A program made the translations under genes and the position numbers. The notes beneath the pieces were generated by a model. The model made no database searches and was not told the DNA's origin. It saw only the letters and a list, made by a program, of their open reading frames with translations. 64,000 nt of DNA from Silanimonas sp044377035 (GTDB lineage Bacteria; Pseudomonadota; Gammaproteobacteria; Xanthomonadales; Xanthomonadaceae): assembly GCF_044377035.1 (NCBI RefSeq), contig NZ_JBILJW010000010.1, positions 69,844-133,843 of the forward strand, written 5' to 3'. This document shows, piece by piece, positions 20,652-31,829 of the stretch. Numbering within the stretch: the stretch's first letter is position 1; each line of letters starts with the position of its first letter.

Positions 20652-21023
20652 TCAGAGTCCGCAGCCTTGTACTTTGGGCGCGCTGGCCGGGGTGAGCGTG
20701 CACGTCCACGCCAGTGTCCCGGTACCGACGACGGCGCTTGGCGCAAGCGTGGCAGTGACGCCCTTATACGTGTGAGTGAGCTGTCCTGCGCCGCTGCAGC
20801 CTGTGATGGAGGCTCCCGAGGTGTCGGTGCAACCCAGTGCCCCCGTTGCCGCAAACGCATCGGAGACGAGGACTTTCGAGATGTCGAGCGATGACACGGC
20901 ATGTGTCGCCTCTGCTCGCCCCGTGTAATCGCTGTAGGCCGGCAGCGCGACCGCTGCCATGATGCCGATCACCGCCACGGCGACCATCAATTCGATCAGT
21001 GTGATTCCTGATTGCTTGCGCAT
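20652..21023 (-). CDS. Type IV pilin, second copy
   Basis: 123 residues. A short leader MRKQSG precedes the cleavage site, then ITLIELMVAVAVIGIMAAV, the class IVa hydrophobic helix with the Glu at position 5 of the mature protein. The C-terminal half has four Cys, enough for a D-loop disulphide. Here the first mature residue is Ile rather than Phe. GAGG lies six bases before the ATG. It follows the first pilin and a strong terminator, so it should have its own promoter or depend on read-through. It may be a second major pilin or a minor pilin. Confidence 0.88.
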   Translation of the reverse strand: MRKQSGITLIELMVAVAVIGIMAAVALPAYSDYTGRAEATHAVSSLDISKVLVSDAFAATGALGCTDTSGASITGCSGAGQLTHTYKGVTATLAPSAVVGTGTLAWTCTLTPASAPKVQGCGL

Positions 21024-21104
21024 GACGGACCTCGTAAGTGCAACCTGTCTCAGAATGCTAGCAGCGAAAGGACTGCGCGGGCCGACGCATTTGACCGCCG
21101 CTCC

Positions 21105-21135
21105 AAAAAAAACAAACCCCGCCGAAGCGGGGTTT
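21105..21135 (-). terminator. Intrinsic terminator between the two pilin genes
   Basis: On the minus strand a perfect 9-bp stem (AAACCCCGC/GCGGGGTTT) with a 4-base loop is followed by G and eight T. It is about 55 bases after the stop of the first pilin gene: a textbook terminator ending the major-pilin transcript. Confidence 0.88.
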
Positions 21136-21189
21136 GCCCTCAAACCCACGCGCCGGTCGCCAGAGGCGCCGGACGGGTTTGGCGTCCCT

Positions 21190-21543
21190 TTACGGAGCGG
21201 CCGGGGCACCGACGCCCGAGGCCTGCACACAGGAGGCGCTGGCCATCGTGCAGGTCACGGTGCCGTCGCCCGGCAGCGCCGCGGTTGCAGTGAACGTGGC
21301 CGTTGCAGCGGTCACGACCGGGATGTTGGTGCAAGCGCGGTTAACCGCGGTCGGGATCAGCGAGTTGTCGGCAATGGCCACGGCGGCGGCGTTCGCGAAG
21401 GCTTTGGCTTCGCCGAGGCAGGCGCGGTTGGCCGACTTGCGGGTGTACTCGTTGTAGGCCGGCAGCGCGATGGCGGCGAGGATGCCGATGATCGCGACGA
21501 CGATCATCAGTTCGATGAGGGTGAAGCCCTGCTGCTTGTTCAT
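21190..21543 (-). CDS. pilA: Type IV pilin major subunit (PilA-like)
   Basis: 117 residues. Leader MNKQQG, then FTLIELMIVVAIIGILAAIA with the first mature Phe and Glu at position 5, a classical class IVa pilin. Cys residues in the C-terminal half (CTN, CTMASASC) can form the D-region disulphide. It stands alone between a near-consensus sigma-54 promoter upstream and a strong terminator downstream, next to pilSR, as expected for the PilR-activated major pilin. Confidence 0.93.
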   Translation of the reverse strand: MNKQQGFTLIELMIVVAIIGILAAIALPAYNEYTRKSANRACLGEAKAFANAAAVAIADNSLIPTAVNRACTNIPVVTAATATFTATAALPGDGTVTCTMASASCVQASGVGAPAAP

Positions 21544-21630
21544 GGTGATACCCCTAGCTAGTGGTGGTGGTTTTCGTGCCCGGAGCCGTGGTGGCACCCG
21601 TCGGTGCCGACGCCGGCACGGGGCGAACAA

Positions 21631-21646
21631 TGCACCATCCGTGCCA
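21631..21646 (-). promoter_or_regulatory. Sigma-54 promoter of the major pilin gene
   Basis: Read on the minus strand: TGGCACG, four bases, then GTGCA, against the consensus TGGCACG-N4-TTGCW. The invariant GG (-24) and GC (-12) are correctly spaced. It gives a 5' leader of roughly 75 bases before pilA. PilR, encoded just upstream, is an NtrC-type activator that needs exactly such a promoter. Confidence 0.85.
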
Positions 21647-21727
21647 AGGGCGGAACCCCGGATTCTGTGACGCGTTGCAAAACGTGGGCCGTGGGTGCGG
21701 TCTTGTGCCATCGTCCGGACGGGGAGG

Positions 21728-21740
21728 GTCACAAAGTGAC
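21728..21740. repeat. 13-bp palindromic sequence GTCACAAAGTGAC, copy 2
   Basis: Identical to 8425-8437. It overlaps the start of a hairpin downstream of pilR and lies about 110-120 bases upstream of the expected pilA transcription start, so it could also be part of an upstream activator region. Confidence 0.4.
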
Positions 21741-21757
21741 GCGACCGGCCGCGTCAC
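21736..21757 (-). terminator. Hairpin after pilR, upstream of pilA
   Basis: Eight perfect pairs (GTGACGCG/CGCGTCAC) around a 6-base loop, followed on the minus strand by TTTGTG. Probably ends the pilSR transcript 23 bases after the pilR stop. The same inverted repeat could serve as a PilR site, which I cannot distinguish. Confidence 0.5.
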
Positions 21758-21779
21758 TGGGTGATGGCCTTCACGCTCG

Positions 21780-23182
<1,403 letters not shown>

Positions 23183-23186
<4 letters not shown>

Positions 23187-24817
23187 GGGGTCCCGGGGCG
23201 TCCTGGCCGTTCGCTAGCGTAACGGCCCGGCAGCCGGATGCGGAAACAGGCGCCGCCGCCGGGCACGGCCACGAAGCGCAGGCCGCCCTGGTTGGCCTCG
23301 CAGAGCTGGCGGGCGATGTACAGGCCAAGCCCAGTGCCGTGTTCGCTGGTCGTATAGAAGGGCTCGAACAGGCGCGCGGCGACGGCCGGCGGGATGCCGG
23401 GGCCATGGTCCACCACGTCGAGATCGACGGCGCCGGGTTCGACGCCCTCGCCGCTCGCCGGCTGGGCGCGCAGCAGAACGCGGGCCGGTTGGCCGGGGAG
23501 GCGGCCGTAGGCGCGGGCGTTGTCGACCAGCACCGTGAGCACCTGCTGCAGGTGGCGCGGGTCGACCATCACGCTCAAGGGCCCGCTGCTGCGCTCGTTC
23601 AGCTCGTCGGCGCCGAGCGGGTGCATGGTGCGGTACTCGTCGACGAAGCGCTGCAGCAGCCGGGGCAGGTCCACCACTTCGGCCTGCGCGCTCTCGCGGC
23701 GGGCGAGGCCGAGGATGCTGTCGACGATGCCGTCCATGCGCTGGCATTGGCCCTGGATGATCTCCAGCAGCCGGCGGTCGGCCTCGGGCATGCCGGGCGA
23801 TTCGTCGAGCAGCTGCGCGGCGTGGAGGATGGCTGAGAGCGGGTTGCGGATCTCGTGGGCGATGCTGGCGCCGAGGCGGCCCAGCGTGGCCAGGGTGAGC
23901 TCCTCGGCGCGGCCGCTGTAGTGGCGCGCGTCGTCGAGGAAGCAGAGATACAACTCGTCACGGACGCCCGTTGCGGCGAAGCGCGGCAGCAGCTCGGGGC
24001 CGTCCTCGCCCACCCGCAGGCTGCGCGGCTGCACCTCGCCGGTGCTGCGCCAGCGCCGCAGCAGGGCGTCGAGTGGCGGATGCAGGTCGGCGAGGCGCTG
24101 CGCCTCGCCCTTCGCCCCGAGCAGGGCCCAGGCGGCCTCGTTGAACAGCCGGATGCGGTGCTGGCCGTCCACCACCAGCACGCCGGTGCGCATGCGGCGG
24201 ATGACCAGTTCGTTCAATTCCGCCAGCTGGGCCACTTCGCTGCCGCGCTCGTCGGCCAGCGCTTCGGTGCGGGCGAGTTCGCGGCGCAGGAACTGCGAGA
24301 AGGCCGCGCCGGCGAGGTAGCAGACGGCGAACATCGCTGGCTCCACCAGCGGGCGGTCGTCGCGGGCGGCCAAGGTGCTGATGGCGAACTCGCCGAACAC
24401 GGCGCCCGCGGCCAGCAGGGCCAGCGCGAGGGCCAGCCGCATCCCGACGATCAGGCTGCCGATGGTGATGTTGAACAGCAGCATCAGGCCGATGGCGGCG
24501 TCCAGCCCTTGCTGGGCCGAGAGCGCCGTCGCGGCGATGATGATGTCGAGGGCCAGGCCCCAGCCGCCCTGGATGGGCAGGTTCGCGCCCTCGCGGCGGC
24601 TGGCCCAGAGCAGGCCCAGCGAGAGCAGCAGGTAGAGCGTGGCGGCACCGCGCAGCAGCGGGCCGTCGACGGCGCTCAGCAGGCCGAGGTGCCCGGGGGT
24701 CCAGGCCAGCGTGGCCAGCAGGACGGCTTCCAGCACGCGGTACAGGGCGAAACCGAACAGCTCGCGCTGCTGCACGCCGCCTTGGGGCAGTTCGCTGGTC
24801 GAGCGTACGAAGGGCAT
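23183..24817 (-). CDS. pilS: Sensor histidine kinase PilS
   Basis: 544 residues from the ATG giving MPFVRSTSELP; the frame is open another 136 codons upstream, overlapping the sucC promoter region, and is rejected. Six membrane segments (about 20-190), a PAS domain (about 215-310), the phospho-acceptor H321 in ASIAHEIRNPLSAIL, and a complete HATPase (DHGPGIP, GTGLGLYIARQL). In Pseudomonas, PilS senses PilA in the membrane and controls PilR. It is divergent from sucC. Confidence 0.94.
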
Positions 24818-24870
24818 GGGCGCACTGTAGCCGGCCCTCGTGGCCGGCGGGCCGGTGCGGGCGCCGCGTT

Positions 24871-24899
24871 TTGCCTTCCCCGCCCCGAGCGACGACAAT
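24871..24899 (+). promoter_or_regulatory. Candidate sucCD promoter
   Basis: TTGCCT (24871-24876), 17 bases, GACAAT (24894-24899); four of six matches in each element. It lies in the divergent pilS-sucC gap, 88 bases before sucC. Confidence 0.45.
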
Positions 24900-24986
24900 A
24901 CGCGCCCCGTCGGCGGGCGCATCCCGAATCGCCACCCCGATGGCCCAGCCCCGCGGCGCTCCCGCCGCCCCAGACCCAGGTGTCCC

Positions 24987-26147
24987 ATGAATTTCCACGA
25001 GTACCAGGCCAAAGAGCTGTTCGCCGAGGTCGGCATCCCCGTTCCCGCCGGCAAGATCGCCCGCACCGCTGATGAAGCCGTCGAGGCCGCCAAGGCGCTC
25101 GGAGGCGACTTCTGGGTGGTGAAGGCGCAGATCCACGCGGGTGGCCGCGGCAAGGCCGGTGGCGTGAAGCTCTGCAAGAGCCTCGATGCCGTGAAGGAAG
25201 CGGCCGCCGGCCTGCTGGGCCGCAAGATGGAAACCTACCAGTCGGGTGGCCGCGCGCTGCCGATCGACGTGGTGCTGGTGACCGAGGCTTCGGACATCGC
25301 GAAAGAGCTGTACATCTCGGCTCTGGTCGATCGCGCGACGCAGTCGATCACCTTCATCTGCTCCGCTGAAGGCGGCGTGGAAATCGAGAAGGTCGCGGCC
25401 GAAACGCCGGAACTGATCCACTCGGTGCACGTGAACTTCGTGGAAGGCCTGCAGCCCTACCAGTGCCGCCAGGTCGGCTTCGCGATGGGTTTGAACGCCA
25501 AGCAGTGCGGCCAGCTCACCAAGATCATGCTGGGCCTGTTCACCCTGTTCAACAAGTACGACTTGTCGATCATTGAGTTGAACCCGCTCGCCATCAACAC
25601 GAACGGCGACCTGATCGCGCTCGACGGCAAGGTGAACTCGGACGACAACGCCGACTTCCGCCAGCCGAAGACCACGGCCATGCGCGACATCGCGCAGGAA
25701 GACGAAGCCGAAGTGCTGGCCGTCAAGTACAACCTCAACTACGTGACGATGGACGGCAACATCGGCTGCCTCGTCAATGGTGCGGGCCTCGCCATGGCCA
25801 CGATGGACGTCATCCAGTTGAACGGCGGTTCGCCGGCCAACTTCCTCGACGTCGGCGGCGGCGCCACCAAGGAGCGCGTGACCGAAGCCTTCAAGCTCAT
25901 CTTGAGCTCGGACAAGGTCAAGGCGATCTTCGTCAACATCTTCGGCGGCATCGTCCGCTGCGACATGATCGCGGAAGGCATCATCGCCGCGGTCAAGGAA
26001 GTGGACGTCAAGGTGCCGGTGATCGTGCGTCTTGAAGGCACCAACGTCGAGAAGGGCAAGGAACTGCTGGCGAACTCCGGCCTGGCCATCCAGCCCGCTG
26101 ACGACATCAACGACGGCGCGAAGAAAGCCGTCGCCGCCGCTGCCTGA
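24987..26147 (+). CDS. sucC: Succinyl-CoA synthetase beta subunit
   Basis: 386 residues, starting MNFHEYQAKELF, the family N terminus. ATP-grasp domain with AQIHAGGRGKAGGVKL, followed by the CoA-ligase part with GGGATKERV. With SucD it makes succinate and nucleoside triphosphate from succinyl-CoA in the TCA cycle. The operon here is only sucCD, not the sucAB-lpd-sucCD order of enterics. Confidence 0.97.
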   Translation: MNFHEYQAKELFAEVGIPVPAGKIARTADEAVEAAKALGGDFWVVKAQIHAGGRGKAGGVKLCKSLDAVKEAAAGLLGRKMETYQSGGRALPIDVVLVTEASDIAKELYISALVDRATQSITFICSAEGGVEIEKVAAETPELIHSVHVNFVEGLQPYQCRQVGFAMGLNAKQCGQLTKIMLGLFTLFNKYDLSIIELNPLAINTNGDLIALDGKVNSDDNADFRQPKTTAMRDIAQEDEAEVLAVKYNLNYVTMDGNIGCLVNGAGLAMATMDVIQLNGGSPANFLDVGGGATKERVTEAFKLILSSDKVKAIFVNIFGGIVRCDMIAEGIIAAVKEVDVKVPVIVRLEGTNVEKGKELLANSGLAIQPADDINDGAKKAVAAAA

Positions 26148-26169
26148 TCACGACACCAAGGAATCGAAC

Positions 26170-27045
<876 letters not shown>

Positions 27046-27082
27046 GGGCCGCGGCGCAGAAGCGCCGGGGTTCGTGAGTACC

Positions 27083-27115
27083 GAAGGCCGCCCGCAGGGG
27101 CGGCCTTCGTGTTTT
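27083..27115 (+). terminator. Intrinsic terminator of sucCD
   Basis: Perfect 10-bp stem GAAGGCCGCC/GGCGGCCTTC with a 6-base loop, followed by GTGTTTT. Confidence 0.85.
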
Positions 27116-27191
27116 CGGGCCTGCCTGCGGCACGCGACTTCCACCGCGGCGACGCGCGACACTATCGCCCCCGGATGCCCGACGCCCCTCG

Positions 27192-28829
27192 ATGACGCTG
27201 CGCCTCGCCCTCGCCCAGTTCGACTGCCCTGTCGGCGCCGTCGCCGCCAACGCCGACCGCGTGATCGCGTGGATCGCGCAAGCGCGCGACACGCATCGCG
27301 CCGACCTCGTGGTGTTCCCCGAGCTCACGCTCTCGGGCTATCCGCCGGAAGACCTGCTGGAGCGGCCCGGATTCCTGGCCGAGTGCGCGGCACAGCTGCA
27401 GCGGGTGGCCGAGGCCTGCACCGGCGGCATCACCGCGATCGTCGGCTGGCCCGAGGCCGTGGGCGGCGTGGTGTTCAACGCGGCCAGCGTGCTGCGCGAC
27501 GGGCGCGTCGAAGCCACGTACCGCAAGCGCAAGCTGCCGAACTACGCGGTGTTCGACGAGCGCCGGCACTTCGCGCCGGGCCACGAGGACTGCGTGGTCG
27601 AGGTGGCCGGCGTGCCGGTGGGCGTGATCGTCTGCGAAGACCTCTGGCACCCGGAACCGATCGCCGCGACGGTGGCTGCCGGCGCGCAACTCGTGGTGGT
27701 GTCGAACGCTTCGCCCTTCGAGCGCGACAAGCTCGCCGACCGCGACGCCCTGTTGGCCACTCGCACCGCCGAGGCCCGCACGGCGATTGCTTACCTCAAC
27801 CTCGTCGGCGGGCAGGACGAACTGGTGTTCGACGGCGCGTCCGTGCTGGCCGATGCCGACGGCCGCCTGCATCCGGCCGCACGCGCCTTCGAGGATCAGT
27901 GGTTGGTCGCCGATTTCGACGCGGCGAGCGGGCGCTTCACCCCGGTGCGCTGGCCGGCGGAAGACGACGAATCGCGCGAGTCGCTCGCCTACCGCGCCGC
28001 CGTGCGGGGCTTGCGCGATTATTGCGGCAAGAACGGCTTCAAGACCGCGTGGCTGGGGCTCTCCGGCGGCATCGATTCCGGCCTCGTGCTGGCGATGGCG
28101 GTGGATGCGCTGGGCGCTGCGAACATCACCGCCGTGCGACTGCCCTCGCGCTACACCTCGGACCTGTCGAACGACCTCGCCGCCGAGCAGGCGGCGGCGC
28201 TCGGCGTGCGGCTGGAGACCGTTGCGATCGAAGCGCCGTTCGATGGCTTCCTGCAGGCGCTTGGCCCGCTGTTCGAGGGCCTCGCGCCGGACGTGACGGA
28301 GGAGAACCTGCAGTCGCGCTGCCGCGGCGCGCTGATGATGGCGCTGGCCAACAAGAAGGGTGGCCTGCTGCTGACCACCGGCAACAAGAGCGAGTACGCG
28401 GTCGGCTACGCGACGATCTACGGCGACATGTGCGGCGGCTACGCGCCGATCAAGGACCTCTACAAGATGGAGGTGTTCGCGCTGGCGCGCTGGCGCAACG
28501 CGCGGCAGCCGGCCGGCGCGCCACCGGCGATCCCGGACGAAGTCATCACGCGCCCGCCGTCGGCCGAGCTGCGCGAGAACCAGACCGACCAGGATTCGCT
28601 GCCGCCCTACGCGCTGCTCGACGCCATCCTCGAAGCGCACATTGAAGGCCGCGAGGGCCGTGAGGCCTTGCTGGCCTGGGGCTTTCCGATCGAATCGGTC
28701 GACCAGGTGCTGCGCCTGGTCCGCATCAGCGAGTGGAAGCGCCGCCAGGCCGCGCCGGGGCCGAAGCTGTCGCGCCGGGCCTTCGGCCGCGAGCGGCGCT
28801 ACCCGATCACCAACGGCTGGCGAAGCTGA
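27192..28829 (+). CDS. nadE: Glutamine-dependent NAD+ synthetase
   Basis: 545 residues, two domains. The N-terminal nitrilase-type glutaminase (about 1-260) has ELTLSGYPPEDLL and the catalytic Cys148 in VCEDLW; the C-terminal synthetase has the PP-loop SGGIDS (291-296). It amidates nicotinate adenine dinucleotide to NAD+ with ammonia drawn from glutamine. It is flanked by terminators on both sides, so is a single-gene unit. Confidence 0.96.
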   Translation: MTLRLALAQFDCPVGAVAANADRVIAWIAQARDTHRADLVVFPELTLSGYPPEDLLERPGFLAECAAQLQRVAEACTGGITAIVGWPEAVGGVVFNAASVLRDGRVEATYRKRKLPNYAVFDERRHFAPGHEDCVVEVAGVPVGVIVCEDLWHPEPIAATVAAGAQLVVVSNASPFERDKLADRDALLATRTAEARTAIAYLNLVGGQDELVFDGASVLADADGRLHPAARAFEDQWLVADFDAASGRFTPVRWPAEDDESRESLAYRAAVRGLRDYCGKNGFKTAWLGLSGGIDSGLVLAMAVDALGAANITAVRLPSRYTSDLSNDLAAEQAAALGVRLETVAIEAPFDGFLQALGPLFEGLAPDVTEENLQSRCRGALMMALANKKGGLLLTTGNKSEYAVGYATIYGDMCGGYAPIKDLYKMEVFALARWRNARQPAGAPPAIPDEVITRPPSAELRENQTDQDSLPPYALLDAILEAHIEGREGREALLAWGFPIESVDQVLRLVRISEWKRRQAAPGPKLSRRAFGRERRYPITNGWRS

Positions 28830-28841
28830 GGCCGGAAACGC

Positions 28842-28865
28842 GAAGACCGCCCGGAGGCGGTCTTC
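28842..28865. terminator. Shared hairpin between convergent nadE and bamD
   Basis: Perfect 10-bp stem GAAGACCGCC/GGCGGTCTTC with a CGGA loop in the 66-bp gap between two convergent genes. Probably acts for both; no long T tract on either side. Confidence 0.65.
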
Positions 28866-28895
28866 GTGGGTGCCGATTGGGCCGGGGTGGGGCCG

Positions 28896-29735
28896 TTAGC
28901 GGCCGGCGCCGAACGGGTTCAGCTGGCCCCAGAGGCCACCGCGCTCCGGCCAGTTGCCGCTGAGGTAGGGGTGCTCGGGGTAGTTCTTTTCCAGCACGCG
29001 GCGGGCGTCGGCGGCGAGGTCGTCCTGGCCGAGCGCGGCATGGCTGGAAGCCAGCAGGGCGATGCCGTCGGCCTCGAACTCGCTCTGCGGGTAGGTTTCC
29101 AGCAGGAACTTCGCGCGGTTGATGGCTGACACGTAGGCGCCGCGGCGGTGGTAGTAGAGGCCGGTGGTCGCTTCGTGGCGGGCCAGGAAGTTCTTCAGGT
29201 AGACCATGCGCTGCCGCGAATCGGCGGCGTAGCGGCTGCTCGGGTAGCGGCGAAGCAGCTCGGCGAAGGCCTCGAAGCTGGACTGCACGCGGGTGAGGTC
29301 GCGGGCCGACATGTCGGCGCGGGCCACGCGCTGCAGGAAGAAGCTCTCGCGGTCGAAGCCGTTCAGCGCGCGCAGGTAGAACGCGTAGTCGATGGCCGGG
29401 TGGGTCGGGTAGGTGCGGATGAAGCGGTCGAGGGTCGACGTGGCGTCCTCGTGCTTGCCCTGCTTGTACTGGGCGTAGGCGAGGTCCAGCTGGGCCTGCT
29501 CGGTGTAGGGGCCGAACGGGAAGCGGCCGGTAAGGCGCGTCAGGTAGACCTCAGCGCGCGAGTAGTTGCCGCTCTCGCGCGATTCGCGGGCTTCGGCGTA
29601 GAGGGCCTCGACCGGGAGGGTCTCGGTGTCCGGTTCTCCACCGCCGAACCAGCCCTTCATGGTCTGGCAGCCGGTGGTGCCCAGAGCCAGCAGCGAAAGG
29701 AGGGCGAGGCGGGTCAGGACGCGCGTGGACGGCAT
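28896..29735 (-). CDS. bamD: Outer-membrane assembly lipoprotein BamD
   Basis: 279 residues. Lipoprotein signal peptide with the modified Cys23 in LALGTTGCQ; then five TPR-like repeats, including FPFGPYTEQAQLDLAYAQYK and YPTHPAIDYAFYLRAL, the family's most conserved part. BamD is the essential lipoprotein partner of BamA in inserting beta-barrel proteins. It is divergent from rluD, a common pairing in gammaproteobacteria. Confidence 0.95.
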   Translation of the reverse strand: MPSTRVLTRLALLSLLALGTTGCQTMKGWFGGGEPDTETLPVEALYAEARESRESGNYSRAEVYLTRLTGRFPFGPYTEQAQLDLAYAQYKQGKHEDATSTLDRFIRTYPTHPAIDYAFYLRALNGFDRESFFLQRVARADMSARDLTRVQSSFEAFAELLRRYPSSRYAADSRQRMVYLKNFLARHEATTGLYYHRRGAYVSAINRAKFLLETYPQSEFEADGIALLASSHAALGQDDLAADARRVLEKNYPEHPYLSGNWPERGGLWGQLNPFGAGR

Positions 29736-29819
29736 GGACGGCACGGAACGGGCACCAGCGGGGTTCAGGACGGTCGATAATAGCGGAATCCCCTGAATCG
29801 CCGCCGAGCCGTCCCGCCC

Positions 29820-30842
29820 ATGACCCTTCCCCATTCCGGCCGCCCGGACACCGACGATGCGCGTGCCGAGGACGAGCGTGAACTGCTCGAGGCCGTGGTG
29901 CCGCTGGAGCACGCCGGCCGCCGCTTCGACCAGGTCCTGGCCGACCTCTTCCCCGACTTCTCGCGCTCCCGCCTGACCAGCTGGATCAAGACAGGCGAGG
30001 CCCTGCTGGACGGCGCGGAAGCCAAGCCCAAGCAGGCCCTGCGCGGCGGCGAGACCGTCACCGTGTGGGTGACGCTCTCGATCGAGACGACGGCCGAGCC
30101 CGAGGCCATCGCCCTCGATCTCCGCCACGCCGACGAGGACGTGATCGTGCTGAACAAGCCGGCCGGCCTCGTGGTGCACCCCGGTGCCGGCAATCCGCGC
30201 GGCACCCTGGTGAATGCGCTGCTGCACTTCGACCCGAAGCTGGCCGAGCTGCCGCGCGCGGGCATCGTGCACCGGCTCGACAAGGACACCTCGGGCCTGA
30301 TGGTGGTCGCCCGCAGCCTGCGCGCGCATACCGCGCTGGTGGAGCAGCTTTCCAGCCGCGAGGTGCACCGCCAGTACCTCGCGGTGGCCTGTGGCGCGAT
30401 GGTGGCGGGCGGCACGGTGGACGCGCCCATCGGCCGCCACCCGACCGACCGCATCCGCCAGGCGGTGAATGAGAGCGGCCGCGAGGCCGTCACCCACTAC
30501 CGCGTGCGCGAACGCTTCCGCAGCCACACGCTGGTGGAATGCCGGCTCGAGACGGGCCGCACCCACCAGATCCGCGTCCACATGGCGCACGTGCGCCATC
30601 CGCTGGTCGGCGACCCGCTTTACGGCGGCAACCTGCGCCTGCCGAAGGGCGCGACGGAGGCGCTGGTGGAGGGCCTGCGCGGCTTCAAGCGACAAGCCCT
30701 GCATGCCGAATCGCTGGCTTTCGTGCACCCGGCCAGCGGCGAGACGCTGCGCTTCGAGGCCGGCATGCCCGACGACATGCTTGCCCTGCTGGCGCAGTTG
30801 CGCGAGGACACCGCGGAAGCGGCGGCCAAGGGCATCAAGTGA
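29820..30842 (+). CDS. rluD: 23S rRNA pseudouridine(1911/1915/1917) synthase
   Basis: 340 residues. N-terminal S4 RNA-binding domain (about 30-95) and a RluA-family catalytic domain with HRLDKDTSGLM; the catalytic aspartate is D154. It modifies helix 69 of 23S rRNA. The 84-bp gap to bamD holds a GATAAT at 29776-29781 that could be its -10 box, without a clear -35. Confidence 0.95.
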   Translation: MTLPHSGRPDTDDARAEDERELLEAVVPLEHAGRRFDQVLADLFPDFSRSRLTSWIKTGEALLDGAEAKPKQALRGGETVTVWVTLSIETTAEPEAIALDLRHADEDVIVLNKPAGLVVHPGAGNPRGTLVNALLHFDPKLAELPRAGIVHRLDKDTSGLMVVARSLRAHTALVEQLSSREVHRQYLAVACGAMVAGGTVDAPIGRHPTDRIRQAVNESGREAVTHYRVRERFRSHTLVECRLETGRTHQIRVHMAHVRHPLVGDPLYGGNLRLPKGATEALVEGLRGFKRQALHAESLAFVHPASGETLRFEAGMPDDMLALLAQLREDTAEAAAKGIK

Positions 30843-30870
30843 TGGCGACGATCGGCATCGCGCGGCGCTG

Positions 30871-31659
30871 ATGGACGTCGCGCTGCCGTTCTTCGAGTGG
30901 GCCGACTGGCCGGCGCCGCCCGGCGTGCGCGGTGGCTCGACGCAGCGCCTCGGCTTGGGCGCTTCGCCGCCGCCGTTCGACACCTTGAACCTCGGTGGCC
31001 ATCGCAGCGCCGACGGTGACGCGGGGGGGCACGTGCTCGCAAACCGCGTGGCCCTGCGTGAGGCGCTTGAACTGCCTTCCGCGCCGCGCTGGTTGCGTCA
31101 GGTGCACGGCACGGCGGTGTTCGATGCCGACACGGGCGCGGTCAGTGGCACGTCGTTGCCATCGGACGGTGATGAACCCGAGGCCGACGCCGCGGTGACG
31201 CGGTGCGCCGTCGTGGTGCTGGCGGTGCTGCATGCCGATTGCCTCCCGGTGCTGCTGTGTTCCGATGACGGCGCGGTGCTCGGTGCCGCGCATGCGGGAT
31301 GGCGTGGCCTCTCGGCCGGCGTCGTCGAAGCCACGGTCGACGCGATGCGCGTTCCGGGCGAGCGCGTCATGGCGTGGCTTGGCCCCGCCGCCGGGCCTGC
31401 GAACTACGAGATCGGCGAAGAGGTGCGCGCCGCCTTCGTCGATGGCGATGCCGGCGCGGCCGCCGCGTTCACCGCAACGCGCCCCGGACATTGGCGCGTG
31501 GATCTTTATGCGCTCGCGCGGCGTCGTCTCGCGGCGATCGGCGTCGCGCGCGTGCACGGCGGCGGACGCTGCACGATCGGCGAGCCGCAGGCGTTTTTCT
31601 CGCATCGCCGCGATGCGCGCACTGGCCGCATGGCCAGCCTTCTCTGGCGCGCTTCCTGA
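30871..31659 (+). CDS. pgeF: Purine nucleoside phosphorylase / laccase-domain protein (YfiH family)
   Basis: 262 residues. The metal-site motifs of the DUF152/YfiH family are present: RQVHGTAVFDAD, LHADCLPVLL (His and Cys ligands) and AHAGWRGLSAGV. Family members remove misincorporated L-Ser from the peptidoglycan precursor (PgeF) and can phosphorolyse purine nucleosides. It follows rluD by 28 bases, the same order as rluD-yfiH in E. coli. Confidence 0.92.
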   Translation: MDVALPFFEWADWPAPPGVRGGSTQRLGLGASPPPFDTLNLGGHRSADGDAGGHVLANRVALREALELPSAPRWLRQVHGTAVFDADTGAVSGTSLPSDGDEPEADAAVTRCAVVVLAVLHADCLPVLLCSDDGAVLGAAHAGWRGLSAGVVEATVDAMRVPGERVMAWLGPAAGPANYEIGEEVRAAFVDGDAGAAAAFTATRPGHWRVDLYALARRRLAAIGVARVHGGGRCTIGEPQAFFSHRRDARTGRMASLLWRAS

Positions 31660-31829
31660 GCGAACGCATGCTGCGGCGCACACGGCCCGTGCGCGCCATC
31701 GCAGAAAAAGCGTGATGGCGGGCGCGCCGCGACCTGCGAACTGAGACGTGGCGCCGCAGTTGACAGCGCGTGGCTTTCGCGCGGCGGCTGAAGGCGCAGC
31801 CTGCGCGGCATCCGAACCGGAGTCCTGCC

